The notes under the pieces are model-generated. The model was not told where the DNA came from and ran no database searches. It saw only the letters and a list, made by a program, of their open reading frames with translations. Below are positions 8,622 through 16,503 of a stretch of DNA of 32,534 nt, in pieces (positions within the stretch are counted from its first letter, which is position 1; every line of letters starts with the position of its first letter). The DNA lies in the NCBI GenBank assembly GCA_041743975.1, contig JBGTLT010000084.1, forward strand, positions 1-32,534, written 5' to 3'. The stretch is from JTS-RE37 sp041743975. GTDB lineage: Bacteria > Bacteroidota > Bacteroidia > Flavobacteriales > Flavobacteriaceae. The translations under genes were made by a program, and so were the position numbers.

Positions 8622-8629
8622 CAAAAGTA
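8622..8629 (-). promoter_or_regulatory. Likely -7 box for the acyl-CoA reductase gene
   Basis: The minus strand reads TACTTTTG, an exact TAnnTTTG match, 38 bases before the ATG at 8583. No clear TTG lies at the expected distance upstream. It sits two bases from the plus-strand -7 box of the ferredoxin promoter. Confidence 0.5.
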
Positions 8630-8671
8630 CGGATGCTGAAAGATTTTCAGCAGTAATGGAAAGAGAAAATT

Positions 8672-9022
8672 ATGGCTATAATAATAACGGATGAATGTAT
8701 AAATTGCGGGGCTTGCGAACCGGAATGTCCCAATACGGCGATATATGAGGGGGCAGACGAATGGCGGTATAGCGATGGCACTTCCCTTTCCGGTGAGGTG
8801 GTATTGCCCAGTGGCAAGGCTGTTGATGCTGATGCCGTTCAGGAGCCAATAAGCGATGAGATCTATTACATTTCCCCTGATAAATGTACTGAGTGCATGG
8901 GCTTCCATGAAGAACCGCAATGTGCCGCTGTTTGTCCTGTGGACTGCTGTGTGCCGGATGAGGACCATGTGGAGTCCGAAGAGACCCTTTTGGCGAAGCA
9001 ACGCTTTATGCACCCGGAATAA
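8672..9022 (+). CDS. 2[4Fe-4S] ferredoxin
   Basis: A 116-residue small electron carrier. The first cluster motif is Cys9, 12, 15 and 19 (CINCGACEPEC, CX2CX2CX3CP). The second uses Cys72, 75, 84 and 88 with an eight-residue insertion (CTECMGFHEEPQCAAVC), like the Allochromatium-type ferredoxins, followed by two more cysteines at 92-93. A 45-residue segment separates the two motifs, longer than in minimal ferredoxins. The acidic C-terminal tail is typical. It is cytoplasmic. It diverges from the acyl-CoA reductase gene through overlapping promoters and converges with the arginase-family gene only 16 bases away, with no terminator visible between. Confidence 0.93.
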   Translation: MAIIITDECINCGACEPECPNTAIYEGADEWRYSDGTSLSGEVVLPSGKAVDADAVQEPISDEIYYISPDKCTECMGFHEEPQCAAVCPVDCCVPDEDHVESEETLLAKQRFMHPE

Positions 9023-9038
9023 CAGAAATCCCTTTACT

Positions 9039-9815
9039 TCATAGCATTTTAGATGTAATTTCCCGAAGGAATTTGGCACAAACCATAGCGGTGACACTGT
9101 CGCGATCCCTTGTTGGGTTAAACTCCACTATATCTGCTCCCACCGGCGCAACGTTGATCCTTTGTAAGATGGTAAGTAGCTCCCGGGTTGTAAGGCCCCC
9201 GGGTTCATGATGTGATACACCCGGAGCAAAAGCAGGGTCCAGGGCGTCTATATCCAAAGACACATAGAGTGGCCCGGCGAATTCGGGCAAGGTACGGGCA
9301 TTAAAATCTTTCATTTCAATGGTTTTCACCCTAAATCGCGCGACTTGTTCCCGTTGGTGGGTATTGAAGGTGCGGATACCAACTTGTGTCAGGCTGGCTG
9401 CCATGCCTTCTTCCATGATCCGGGCAAATGGGCAGGCGTGGGAATATGGGTCCCCATCATATTCGTCGTACAGGTCGGCATGGGCATCAATATGGAGGAT
9501 ATCCAATGGCCCGTAAACCGCAAAGAAGGCCTTAATGATAGGATAGGTTATGGAATGGTCCCCACCAAGGGTTAACAGGGGCGTGTCTTTGATAAGGTTT
9601 GAGCGGGTGATGTGTTCAATGCAAAAATAATCCTGAACAGGGTGGTCCCCGCTATCCTCAAAGGTTTCAGGTTTAATCTCCAATCCGTTCTCAGCAAAAA
9701 AATTAGCAGATGGGCTTTTCAATGCCTCCCTGATCAGGGGTGGTGCAAGCGATGCCCCTTTTAAATAGGAGGACTTTGCATCGTAAGGAATTCCCTGAAG
9801 CCTTATTTTTTTCAT
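9039..9815 (-). CDS. Arginase/agmatinase family ureohydrolase
   Basis: A 258-residue binuclear manganese hydrolase of the arginase/agmatinase/formiminoglutamase family. The metal ligands are present: His87 in GGDHS, Asp110, His112 and Asp114 in DAHAD, and Asp188 and Asp190 in SLDIDALDPAFAPGV. The motif SHHEPGGLTTRE follows. The protein is shorter than typical agmatinases (about 300 residues), mainly at the N-terminus. Agmatine, arginine or another guanidino compound is possible and the choice cannot be made from sequence. The ATG lies 12 bases after the T tract of the terminator for the upstream TonB receptor. The 3' end faces the ferredoxin gene. Confidence 0.9.
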   Translation of the reverse strand: MKKIRLQGIPYDAKSSYLKGASLAPPLIREALKSPSANFFAENGLEIKPETFEDSGDHPVQDYFCIEHITRSNLIKDTPLLTLGGDHSITYPIIKAFFAVYGPLDILHIDAHADLYDEYDGDPYSHACPFARIMEEGMAASLTQVGIRTFNTHQREQVARFRVKTIEMKDFNARTLPEFAGPLYVSLDIDALDPAFAPGVSHHEPGGLTTRELLTILQRINVAPVGADIVEFNPTRDRDSVTAMVCAKFLREITSKML

Positions 9816-9827
9816 TAGTATCAGAAT

Positions 9828-9856
9828 AAAAAAGCTGCCTAAAGATAGGCAGCTTT
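9828..9856 (-). terminator. Intrinsic terminator after the large TonB receptor gene
   Basis: On the minus strand a perfect 10-bp stem, AAAGCTGCCT with AGGCAGCTTT, encloses the loop ATCTTT and runs into six T. It closes the receptor gene whose stop is at 9882. Confidence 0.9.
9840..9847 (-). promoter_or_regulatory. Possible -7 box inside the terminator loop
   Basis: The loop and closing base pair read TATCTTTA on the minus strand, one base off TAnnTTTG. It lies 24 bases before the arginase-family ATG at 9815. No matching TTG is seen upstream, so this is a weak call. Confidence 0.3.
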
Positions 9857-9881
9857 CTGAAATCGTACTGAGGTGAGGTTC

Positions 9882-12710
9882 TTAAAACCGGTAATTGAGC
9901 GATAAATTGAACATCGTACCTAACTGGCTGAAATGGAAGCCGTCATATGTCATCTGGGAATAACGCTGGTTAAAGGTAATGAGGTTTGATTGATTTTGAA
10001 TGGGGGTTATGCCCAGCGCGTTTGTGGACGTATCATTGATGATCGCTTGTCCTGCTGCATTTTCGGCGACAAATTCCCATTCCGGTAATACATTCAACAG
10101 GTTGTTGATATTGATTGCAATGGTGAACTTTTCCGTTGCGTTAAAGTTGACGCCAAGGTCCGTCACTATTTTCGGTTTAAATTCAGTCCTCAGGTTATCA
10201 TCCATCCCTGATTGTTTATAGGTTGTCATGCCAAAGTAAGTGTTGTTCAGTGAAAAACCGAATTTGCCTATATCGTAAAAGCCTCCCAGTATCCATTTTG
10301 TTTCTGGCCTGGATGTGAAAAACAAGGCCTCCTGAGTTGCAGTAACCACAGATTGACCGGTGCCGGCCAGGAAGGCAGGATTCTTAACAGGGCCATCACG
10401 CTCATTCTGAAGAGTATAGTTTCCGGCAAGGTTAACATTCAGCGATCCGGTTCCAATAGCTATGTTCCGGTAATTGGCCACCACATCGATCCCTGAGGTT
10501 TTTGTGTCAATGGCATTTGCGAAAAAGCTAAGGTCAGACAATCCTTCGAAAGCAGGCCCGCTTGGTGGGGCAACTTCAGAGCCCAATACGATCCGGTCCT
10601 CTACAGCAATATGGTAATAATCCACGGTGACATTGAAGTCCGAATTGATATTGGATCCAATCCCTACGGTGAAGTTGGTAGAGTTTTCTGCATCCAGAGC
10701 AGGTAATCCAAGTAACCTCGCCTGTGGGGAAACATTGTTTACCAGTCCCCCCACCTGGATTCCCTGTCCGGGGACAAAGCTATATTGCGCTTTTTGGGTG
10801 TAGATCTGGTGCAGGGTAGGGGCCCTGAAGCCGGTAGAAACCGATCCTCTTAAAATAACCTTATCCTCGGCAAATTTATACCGGGAACTGATCTTCCAAA
10901 CAAAGGCATTTCCAAAATCAGAGTAATTCTCTGTACGGACAGTCCCATTCAGTAAAAAGTCTTCTGTAATATCGAAAGCGAGGTCAAAATAACCCCCCAG
11001 GTTATACCGGCTGAATTTACCTGAATTCTGTGGCTGGTTGCCCGCAAATGAATCTGCACCCCCACCATCATAGGAAGCGAGGCCACCTTCAATTACTTCG
11101 AAGACCTCCGTCCTGAATTCGGCCCCGAATCCAATACTGATCTTATCAGAAAGGACCCTTGAGATATCGATGTTCCCGACATTATGGTTGAATTTTGTCC
11201 CGCCCGGGTCAAAACTGATCGGGCTGTTTTCCCGGTACAGGAGGGATCCCTCAGTAATCTCGCCCGGATCTACGACCCCATTGTCATTAGCATCGATAAA
11301 AGTGGAGGGCGAATACACAAAATTTCGGTTGTGAGTGTTATTTACCTTATAGGTCTGGGTATTACCGCCGGTGGTAAAACTGACGTCATAATTCCAGTCG
11401 TTCTTATTCGATTTGAATCCTACCGTTCCATTGTAATCACTCAGGTCCCCTTCAAAGGTAGGGACATAGCCATCATAGTTGTTGGGTGTACCTGGGGCAG
11501 GGAAAAAATCGGACAGGTAGGGGAAGTCCGTAATCGTCCTCCAATAAGGCGTCCTGTAATTGGCAAAACTATTTACTTTTTTGTAAACATATGCTGCGTT
11601 TGCGTAGAGTTGTGTCCCGGGAGACAGTTCAAAACCTGCATTAACCAAAAATTTTGCGGCGGCCGTTTCGGGCGAACCATTGATGTTGCCGGCATCCGGT
11701 TGGCGGGACAGGAATTCCTGTACTACAGCAATATCGGCCCCAAAATCGGTCGCTTCCCCTGCGGCGTTAACGGTGCCTGGCCTGTTGGCGAGGCTTACCT
11801 TGGATAGGTCAACCGTATAATTCACAAAACCCTGGTCCGTACCTATAGAGGTTCCGTTATTCAGGCTAATGCCAACCATTTCTCCGTCTCCCTCTGAAGT
11901 TATACCTGATCGTAAGGTTGCTGAACCTTCATCAACAGCATCCTTCAGTATAATATTCATTACCCCTGCGATCGCATCGGAACCATATTGTGCGGATGCT
12001 CCATCCCGGAGGATCTCAACCCGCTTGATGGCATCTGTGGGTATGGCAGAGATATCCGCCCCGGTTTCTCCTCTACCCGGGGAGGTTTGGGTATATAACA
12101 GGGCACTTAGGTTTTTCCGCTTTCCATTGATCAGTATAAGCGTCCGGCTTGGGCCCATGTTCCGGATTTCATAAGGATCCAATAAAGAGGTCGCATCATT
12201 TACCGGGGTTTGCACCGTATTAAAAGATGGGATCCTGTATTGCAATGATTTATCAAAAGTCATCTGGCCCGTGGATGTCAGATCTTTGACAGACAAAACA
12301 TCCACCGGGAGCGGGGTGTCTGCATTGCTGCGGGGAGCAGTACGGGTTCCTACCACAATGAATTCCTCCAATTGTACCCCTTCAGACAGTATTACATTAA
12401 TGCTGGTCCTTCCGTTTACATTTTCTTCCCTGGTTGTAAACCCGATATAGCTGAATACCAGGGTTGCATCGTCACTTACAGCAATGGTATAATTACCATC
12501 AAAATCGGTAGTAGTACCATTGCTGGTGCCTTTTTCCACGATGTTGACCCCGGCAAGGGGCGCTCCATCCTGATCCGTTATATTCCCGGTCACGGTATTC
12601 TGAACTATTTCATGATTTAAAAGGGGTGACAGGGATCCGGCCCTGATGGGCATCATTCCAAAAAGGAGCAGGAATGAGAACAATGATTGAATGAGTAGTT
12701 TTTTTTTCAT
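9882..12710 (-). CDS. Large TonB-dependent outer membrane receptor
   Basis: A 942-residue TonB-dependent receptor. A signal peptide covers about 1-24 (LIQSLFSFLLLFGMM). A carboxypeptidase-regulatory-like domain follows at about 38-115, with GNITDQDGAPLAGVNIVEKG and DFDGNYTIAV. The plug has TLILINGKRKN and VEILRDGASAQYGSDAIAGV. The barrel contains VSTGFRAPTLHQIYTQ and ends in LSLNYRF, with a terminal Phe as expected for barrel assembly. An EF-hand-like loop, DANDNGVVDPGE, lies at about residues 471-482. No SusD-like gene adjoins it, so it resembles a siderophore or vitamin-type receptor more than a glycan transporter; the ligand is unknown. A -7-like TACCTTTT sits at 12776-12769 on the minus strand. 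A terminator follows at 9828-9856. Confidence 0.94.
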   Translation of the reverse strand: MKKKLLIQSLFSFLLLFGMMPIRAGSLSPLLNHEIVQNTVTGNITDQDGAPLAGVNIVEKGTSNGTTTDFDGNYTIAVSDDATLVFSYIGFTTREENVNGRTSINVILSEGVQLEEFIVVGTRTAPRSNADTPLPVDVLSVKDLTSTGQMTFDKSLQYRIPSFNTVQTPVNDATSLLDPYEIRNMGPSRTLILINGKRKNLSALLYTQTSPGRGETGADISAIPTDAIKRVEILRDGASAQYGSDAIAGVMNIILKDAVDEGSATLRSGITSEGDGEMVGISLNNGTSIGTDQGFVNYTVDLSKVSLANRPGTVNAAGEATDFGADIAVVQEFLSRQPDAGNINGSPETAAAKFLVNAGFELSPGTQLYANAAYVYKKVNSFANYRTPYWRTITDFPYLSDFFPAPGTPNNYDGYVPTFEGDLSDYNGTVGFKSNKNDWNYDVSFTTGGNTQTYKVNNTHNRNFVYSPSTFIDANDNGVVDPGEITEGSLLYRENSPISFDPGGTKFNHNVGNIDISRVLSDKISIGFGAEFRTEVFEVIEGGLASYDGGGADSFAGNQPQNSGKFSRYNLGGYFDLAFDITEDFLLNGTVRTENYSDFGNAFVWKISSRYKFAEDKVILRGSVSTGFRAPTLHQIYTQKAQYSFVPGQGIQVGGLVNNVSPQARLLGLPALDAENSTNFTVGIGSNINSDFNVTVDYYHIAVEDRIVLGSEVAPPSGPAFEGLSDLSFFANAIDTKTSGIDVVANYRNIAIGTGSLNVNLAGNYTLQNERDGPVKNPAFLAGTGQSVVTATQEALFFTSRPETKWILGGFYDIGKFGFSLNNTYFGMTTYKQSGMDDNLRTEFKPKIVTDLGVNFNATEKFTIAININNLLNVLPEWEFVAENAAGQAIINDTSTNALGITPIQNQSNLITFNQRYSQMTYDGFHFSQLGTMFNLSLNYRF

Positions 12711-13335
12711 AATGTTCTGATTTACTGATTTTTAATTGAGTTTATGAGAGTTTAATTATTTATCATAAAAAAGGTAATAAGTATACTTGAATCCAGACCA
12801 TATTGCCATAGGAACATACCAGGCCTGGACCTTGTTATGGCAAATCCCCCGTGTAGCCAGTTTTACCGAAATTGCAGTGTCACTTTGCATTGAAAAAAGT
12901 TGACGAATCAATTTCAGGTGACTGGGTAAAATCGCTGGGGCTTTACAAATTGAAATACTGATCACAGGCTTTATGAAATGTTCTTACTGATTAGGGAATA
13001 TTTCTGGTTATGGGCAGGAGGAAATAGTGGCTGGTTGCAGTTTAAGGAGCCCACGTTTCAAAAGCCTTTTACCATAGCATTCCATTTGTTGATACTTTGT
13101 AAATCGCATTGCAAGAAAAGGTTTGGGTCCAGTAAATATAATATATTTTTTTTACTTGTTATTTTTTTGTTAATACCTGTAGCTGTGGGAATAATGTATG
13201 CCAGACCCCTGCGCTGATAGGCTGTTTGTGCCCATATTACAAAGGGAATGAAGATCGGTCGTGGGCTATTGAATAAAATGGACTAGGACTGATAGCCTTG
13301 TAAGGCCTATATTTGCACCCTTATTATAACATAGT
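12711..13335. other. 625-base region with no convincing gene
   Basis: Short frames exist on both strands (12756-12965 minus, 12978-13217 plus) but neither gives a recognisable or compositionally convincing protein. The left part should hold the promoter and leader of the TonB receptor and the right end holds the ychF promoter. A 10-bp palindrome, CCAGGCCTGG, is at 12819-12828. A/T-only runs lie near 13135-13175. I cannot assign a function to the middle. Confidence 0.5.
13308..13315 (+). promoter_or_regulatory. -7 box of the ychF promoter
   Basis: TATATTTG matches TAnnTTTG exactly and is followed by C, as is common. It lies 20 bases before the ychF ATG. No TTG is found at the usual distance upstream. 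Confidence 0.6.
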
Positions 13336-14430
13336 ATGAAAGCAGGTATTGTCGGGTTGCCAAATGTGGGTAAATCCACCCTATTCAATTGTTTGTCGAA
13401 TGCCAAGGCACAGAGTGCCAATTTCCCGTTTTGTACGATAGAGCCCAATATTGGGGTTGTCAATGTGCCCGATCCGCGCCTTCAGAAGCTGGAAGAACTG
13501 GTGCATCCTGAAAGGGTATTACCGGCTACGGTAGATATAGTGGATATAGCCGGTCTTGTAAAAGGTGCCAGCCAGGGAGAAGGACTGGGCAACCAGTTTC
13601 TGGGAAATATCCGGGAGACGGATGCCATATTACATGTCCTGCGCTGCTTTGATAATGATAATATTGTCCATGTCGATGGTTCAATTGACCCTTTACGGGA
13701 CAAGGAAACAGTTGATATGGAACTGCAGTTGAAAGATCTTGAAACAGTTGAGAAAAAGCTGGAAAAGGTGAAACGCGCAGCCAAAACCGGCAACAAAGAG
13801 GCCCAAAAAGAAGAAGCCGTATTACTCCAATTGAAATCCGGCCTGGAAGCCGGTACCTCAATCCGGGCATTAAACATCCCGAAGGAAGAAAGGAAGGAAT
13901 TTGTGAAACCCCTCCAATTGATAACGGATAAGCCCGTGCTCTATGTCTGCAATGTTGACGAGGGTGCGGCAGTATCAGGCAATGCGTATGTTGAGAAGGT
14001 AAAAAATGCCGTATCCAGTGAGAAAGCTGAAGTGCTGGTATTGGCGGTAGGAACTGAAGCTGATATCACAGAGCTGGATACGTACGAGGAACGGCAACTT
14101 TTTTTGGAAGATCTGGGGCTGATAGAACCAGGTTCTTCCAAATTGATCCGCGCAGCCTATTCCCTTTTGAATTTACAGACCTATTTTACAGCTGGCATAA
14201 AAGAGGTTCGGGCATGGACCATCCCGGTGGGCGCAACCGCACCCCAATCAGCCGGCGTCATCCATACAGATTTCGAAAAGGGGTTTATCCGGGCCGAAGT
14301 CATAGCCTACGAGGATTATGTGGCATATGGCAGTGAGGTCAAGGTCAAGGAAGCTGGCAAAATGCGGGTGGAAGGCAAGGAATATGTAGTAAAGGACGGG
14401 GATGTGATGCACTTCAGATTTAATGTCTGA
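13336..14430 (+). CDS. ychF: YchF, Obg-family redox-regulated ATPase
   Basis: A 364-residue P-loop NTPase of the Obg-related YchF family, a ribosome-associated protein that in characterised members prefers ATP over GTP. The P-loop GLPNVGKST is at 7-15. Switch II is DIAGLVKGASQGEGLGNQFL, and the altered G4 motif NVDE (in YVCNVDEGAA) replaces NKxD, as expected for YchF. The central coiled segment (residues 135-165) is rich in Lys and Glu. The C-terminal TGS-like domain includes TYFTAGIKEVRAWTI, and the protein ends GDVMHFRFNV, the family ending. The length is normal. It is a single gene with its own promoter, separated from parE by 188 bases. Confidence 0.97.
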   Translation: MKAGIVGLPNVGKSTLFNCLSNAKAQSANFPFCTIEPNIGVVNVPDPRLQKLEELVHPERVLPATVDIVDIAGLVKGASQGEGLGNQFLGNIRETDAILHVLRCFDNDNIVHVDGSIDPLRDKETVDMELQLKDLETVEKKLEKVKRAAKTGNKEAQKEEAVLLQLKSGLEAGTSIRALNIPKEERKEFVKPLQLITDKPVLYVCNVDEGAAVSGNAYVEKVKNAVSSEKAEVLVLAVGTEADITELDTYEERQLFLEDLGLIEPGSSKLIRAAYSLLNLQTYFTAGIKEVRAWTIPVGATAPQSAGVIHTDFEKGFIRAEVIAYEDYVAYGSEVKVKEAGKMRVEGKEYVVKDGDVMHFRFNV

Positions 14431-14569
14431 GCCCAGGATTCGCTTCTGCCCTTCGGCTCCCTGAAAGCAATCAGCCCCTGCAAATCCGTGACTCCTGTAT
14501 AAGTACCTGACAAGGGTGGTATCAACAATGGGGTAACCGCATTGTTAATTACTTTCTAAGGGGCAGATT

Positions 14570-14598
14570 TTGATTTCTGCCCTGAAATTCTATATTAG
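14570..14598 (+). promoter_or_regulatory. Promoter of the parE-parC-mscL operon
   Basis: TTG at 14570-14572 and TATATTAG at 14591-14598 (one mismatch to TAnnTTTG) are 18 bases apart. Transcription would start near 14604, only about 15 bases before the parE ATG. A small hairpin, GGGGTAAACCCC, covers 14602-14613, at the start of the leader. Confidence 0.6.
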
Positions 14599-14618
14599 CG
14601 GGGGTAAACCCCTTACTT

Positions 14619-16478
14619 ATGGCAGTATCACAATATACGGAGGACAATATTCGATCGCTCGACTGGAAAGAGCATATCCGACTGCGCCCCGGCATGTACA
14701 TTGGGAAACTGGGGGACGGCTCTTCCGCAGATGATGGAATTTACATATTGTTGAAAGAGACCATTGACAATTGTATTGATGAATTTGTCATGGGGGCGGG
14801 GAAAACCATTGAGATCCGGATCAAGGAAAATACAGTGGTCGTCCGGGATTTTGGCAGGGGGATCCCCCTGGGTAAAGTAGTGGACGTGGTATCAAAAATG
14901 AATACGGGTGGTAAATATGATACGCGGGCCTTTAAAAAATCGGTTGGACTTAACGGGGTCGGGACCAAAGCAGTAAATGCCCTTTCCTCGTATTTTCAAG
15001 TTGAATCATCCCGGGATGACAAACTTAAAATGGCCGAGTTTTCACAGGGTATCCTGGTCAGGGAAGAGGGGCCACAGGACACTTCGAAGCGGAAAGGAAC
15101 CAAAATATCATTTATTCCGGATGAGGCCATCTTTAAAAAGTACAAATACAGGAACGAGTATGTGGAACGCATGCTAAAAAATTATGTATACCTCAACCCA
15201 GGCCTGACAATTGATTTCAACGGGGAAAAATTCCATTCCGAAAACGGGCTAAGAGACTTATTGGAGGACAACAACAGCCTGGACGATCTGCTATACCCGA
15301 TAATCCATCTGAAAGGGGAGGACATTGAAGTGGCACTCACCCACAGCAAGACACAATACAGTGAGGAATACCATTCCTTTGTCAACGGGCAACATACCAC
15401 CCAGGGTGGGACACACCAGGCAGCCTTCCGGGAGGCATTGGTGAAGACCATCCGCGACTTCTACGGGAAGAATTACGAACCTTCCGATATCAGGAAATCC
15501 ATCATCTCTGCCATTGCCATCAAGGTAATGGAGCCGGTTTTCGAAAGTCAGACCAAAACCAAATTGGGATCCACGGATATGGGAGGGAATTTACCGACCG
15601 TCCGGACCTATATCAATGAATTTATCGGGAAACAGCTGGACAACTACCTCCACAAGAACCCGGAAACCGCGGAAAAGATTCAGCGGAAGATTATGCAGGC
15701 AGAGCGGGAACGCAAGGAACTATCTGGGATCCGCAAACTGGCTAGGGAAAGTGCCAAAAAAGCCAGCCTGCACAATAAGAAACTAAGGGATTGCCGCATC
15801 CACCTTGGGGATATGAAAAATGACCGTCGCTTGGAAAGTACCCTGTTCATTACAGAAGGGGACTCTGCCTCCGGCTCCATAACCAAGTCCAGGGATGTCA
15901 ATACCCAGGCGGTTTTCAGCCTGCGTGGCAAGCCGCTTAATTCGTTTGGGATGTCTAAAAAGATCGTTTATGAGAATGAGGAATTCAACCTGCTGCAGGC
16001 GGCACTCAATATAGAGGAGTCCATGGAGGACCTTCGCTACAACAACGTTGTGATTGCAACGGATGCGGATGTGGATGGCATGCATATCAGGCTTCTGCTG
16101 ATAACATTCTTCCTGCAGTTCTTTCCGGAACTGATTAAAGAAAACCACCTGTACATCCTCCAAACACCGCTATTTAGGGTCCGGAATAAAAAGGAGACCC
16201 ATTATTGCTACAGTCAGGAGGAAAAACGGGCAGCGATCAGTGCCCTTTCAGGGAAGCCGGAAATAACCAGGTTTAAGGGTCTCGGGGAGATATCCCCGGA
16301 CGAATTCAAACATTTTATAGGGGAGGATATCCGACTCGAACCTGTGATGCTGGACAAAGCCATATCAATTGAGGAATTATTAAGGTTCTATATGGGCAAG
16401 AATACTCCGGACCGGCAGGAATTCATTATTGAGAACCTTAAAGTAGAAGTTGATTTAGTGGAGGATGACCAATTATAA
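14619..16478 (+). CDS. parE: DNA topoisomerase IV subunit B
   Basis: A 619-residue ATPase subunit of topoisomerase IV, which decatenates and relaxes DNA. The GHKL ATPase motifs are ETIDNCIDE (47-55), DFGRGIP (77-83) and GLNGVGTKAVN (110-120). The transducer follows, with QGGTHQAAF. The Toprim metal-binding motifs are EGDSASGS (near 413) and DADVDG (near 482). C-terminal FKGLGEISPDEF is standard. The length of about 620 residues without the large insertion of some GyrB proteins, and the parC gene 25 bases downstream, support ParE rather than GyrB. It is the first gene of a likely parE-parC-mscL operon. Confidence 0.96.
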   Translation: MAVSQYTEDNIRSLDWKEHIRLRPGMYIGKLGDGSSADDGIYILLKETIDNCIDEFVMGAGKTIEIRIKENTVVVRDFGRGIPLGKVVDVVSKMNTGGKYDTRAFKKSVGLNGVGTKAVNALSSYFQVESSRDDKLKMAEFSQGILVREEGPQDTSKRKGTKISFIPDEAIFKKYKYRNEYVERMLKNYVYLNPGLTIDFNGEKFHSENGLRDLLEDNNSLDDLLYPIIHLKGEDIEVALTHSKTQYSEEYHSFVNGQHTTQGGTHQAAFREALVKTIRDFYGKNYEPSDIRKSIISAIAIKVMEPVFESQTKTKLGSTDMGGNLPTVRTYINEFIGKQLDNYLHKNPETAEKIQRKIMQAERERKELSGIRKLARESAKKASLHNKKLRDCRIHLGDMKNDRRLESTLFITEGDSASGSITKSRDVNTQAVFSLRGKPLNSFGMSKKIVYENEEFNLLQAALNIEESMEDLRYNNVVIATDADVDGMHIRLLLITFFLQFFPELIKENHLYILQTPLFRVRNKKETHYCYSQEEKRAAISALSGKPEITRFKGLGEISPDEFKHFIGEDIRLEPVMLDKAISIEELLRFYMGKNTPDRQEFIIENLKVEVDLVEDDQL

Positions 16479-16503
16479 ACCAAATTATTAGGTTGTAGCC
16501 TAT

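Noticed and set aside
8546..9097. A 183-codon open frame on the minus strand
   Set aside because: It spans the ferredoxin gene and both divergent promoters; the cysteine-cluster ferredoxin on the plus strand is unambiguous.
11184..11807. A 207-codon open frame on the plus strand
   Set aside because: It lies inside the large TonB receptor gene on the other strand; the protein has no family features.
9882..12710. SusC-type glycan receptor with a SusD partner
   Set aside because: No SusD-like lipoprotein or glycoside hydrolase gene is adjacent on either side; the neighbours are an arginase-family gene and a long gap.
12978..13217. A 79-codon plus-strand frame in the large gap, ending in a hydrophobic segment
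   Set aside because: The hydrophobic part comes from an A/T run rather than a normal codon pattern; no ribosome site or promoter box fits and the protein is not recognisable.
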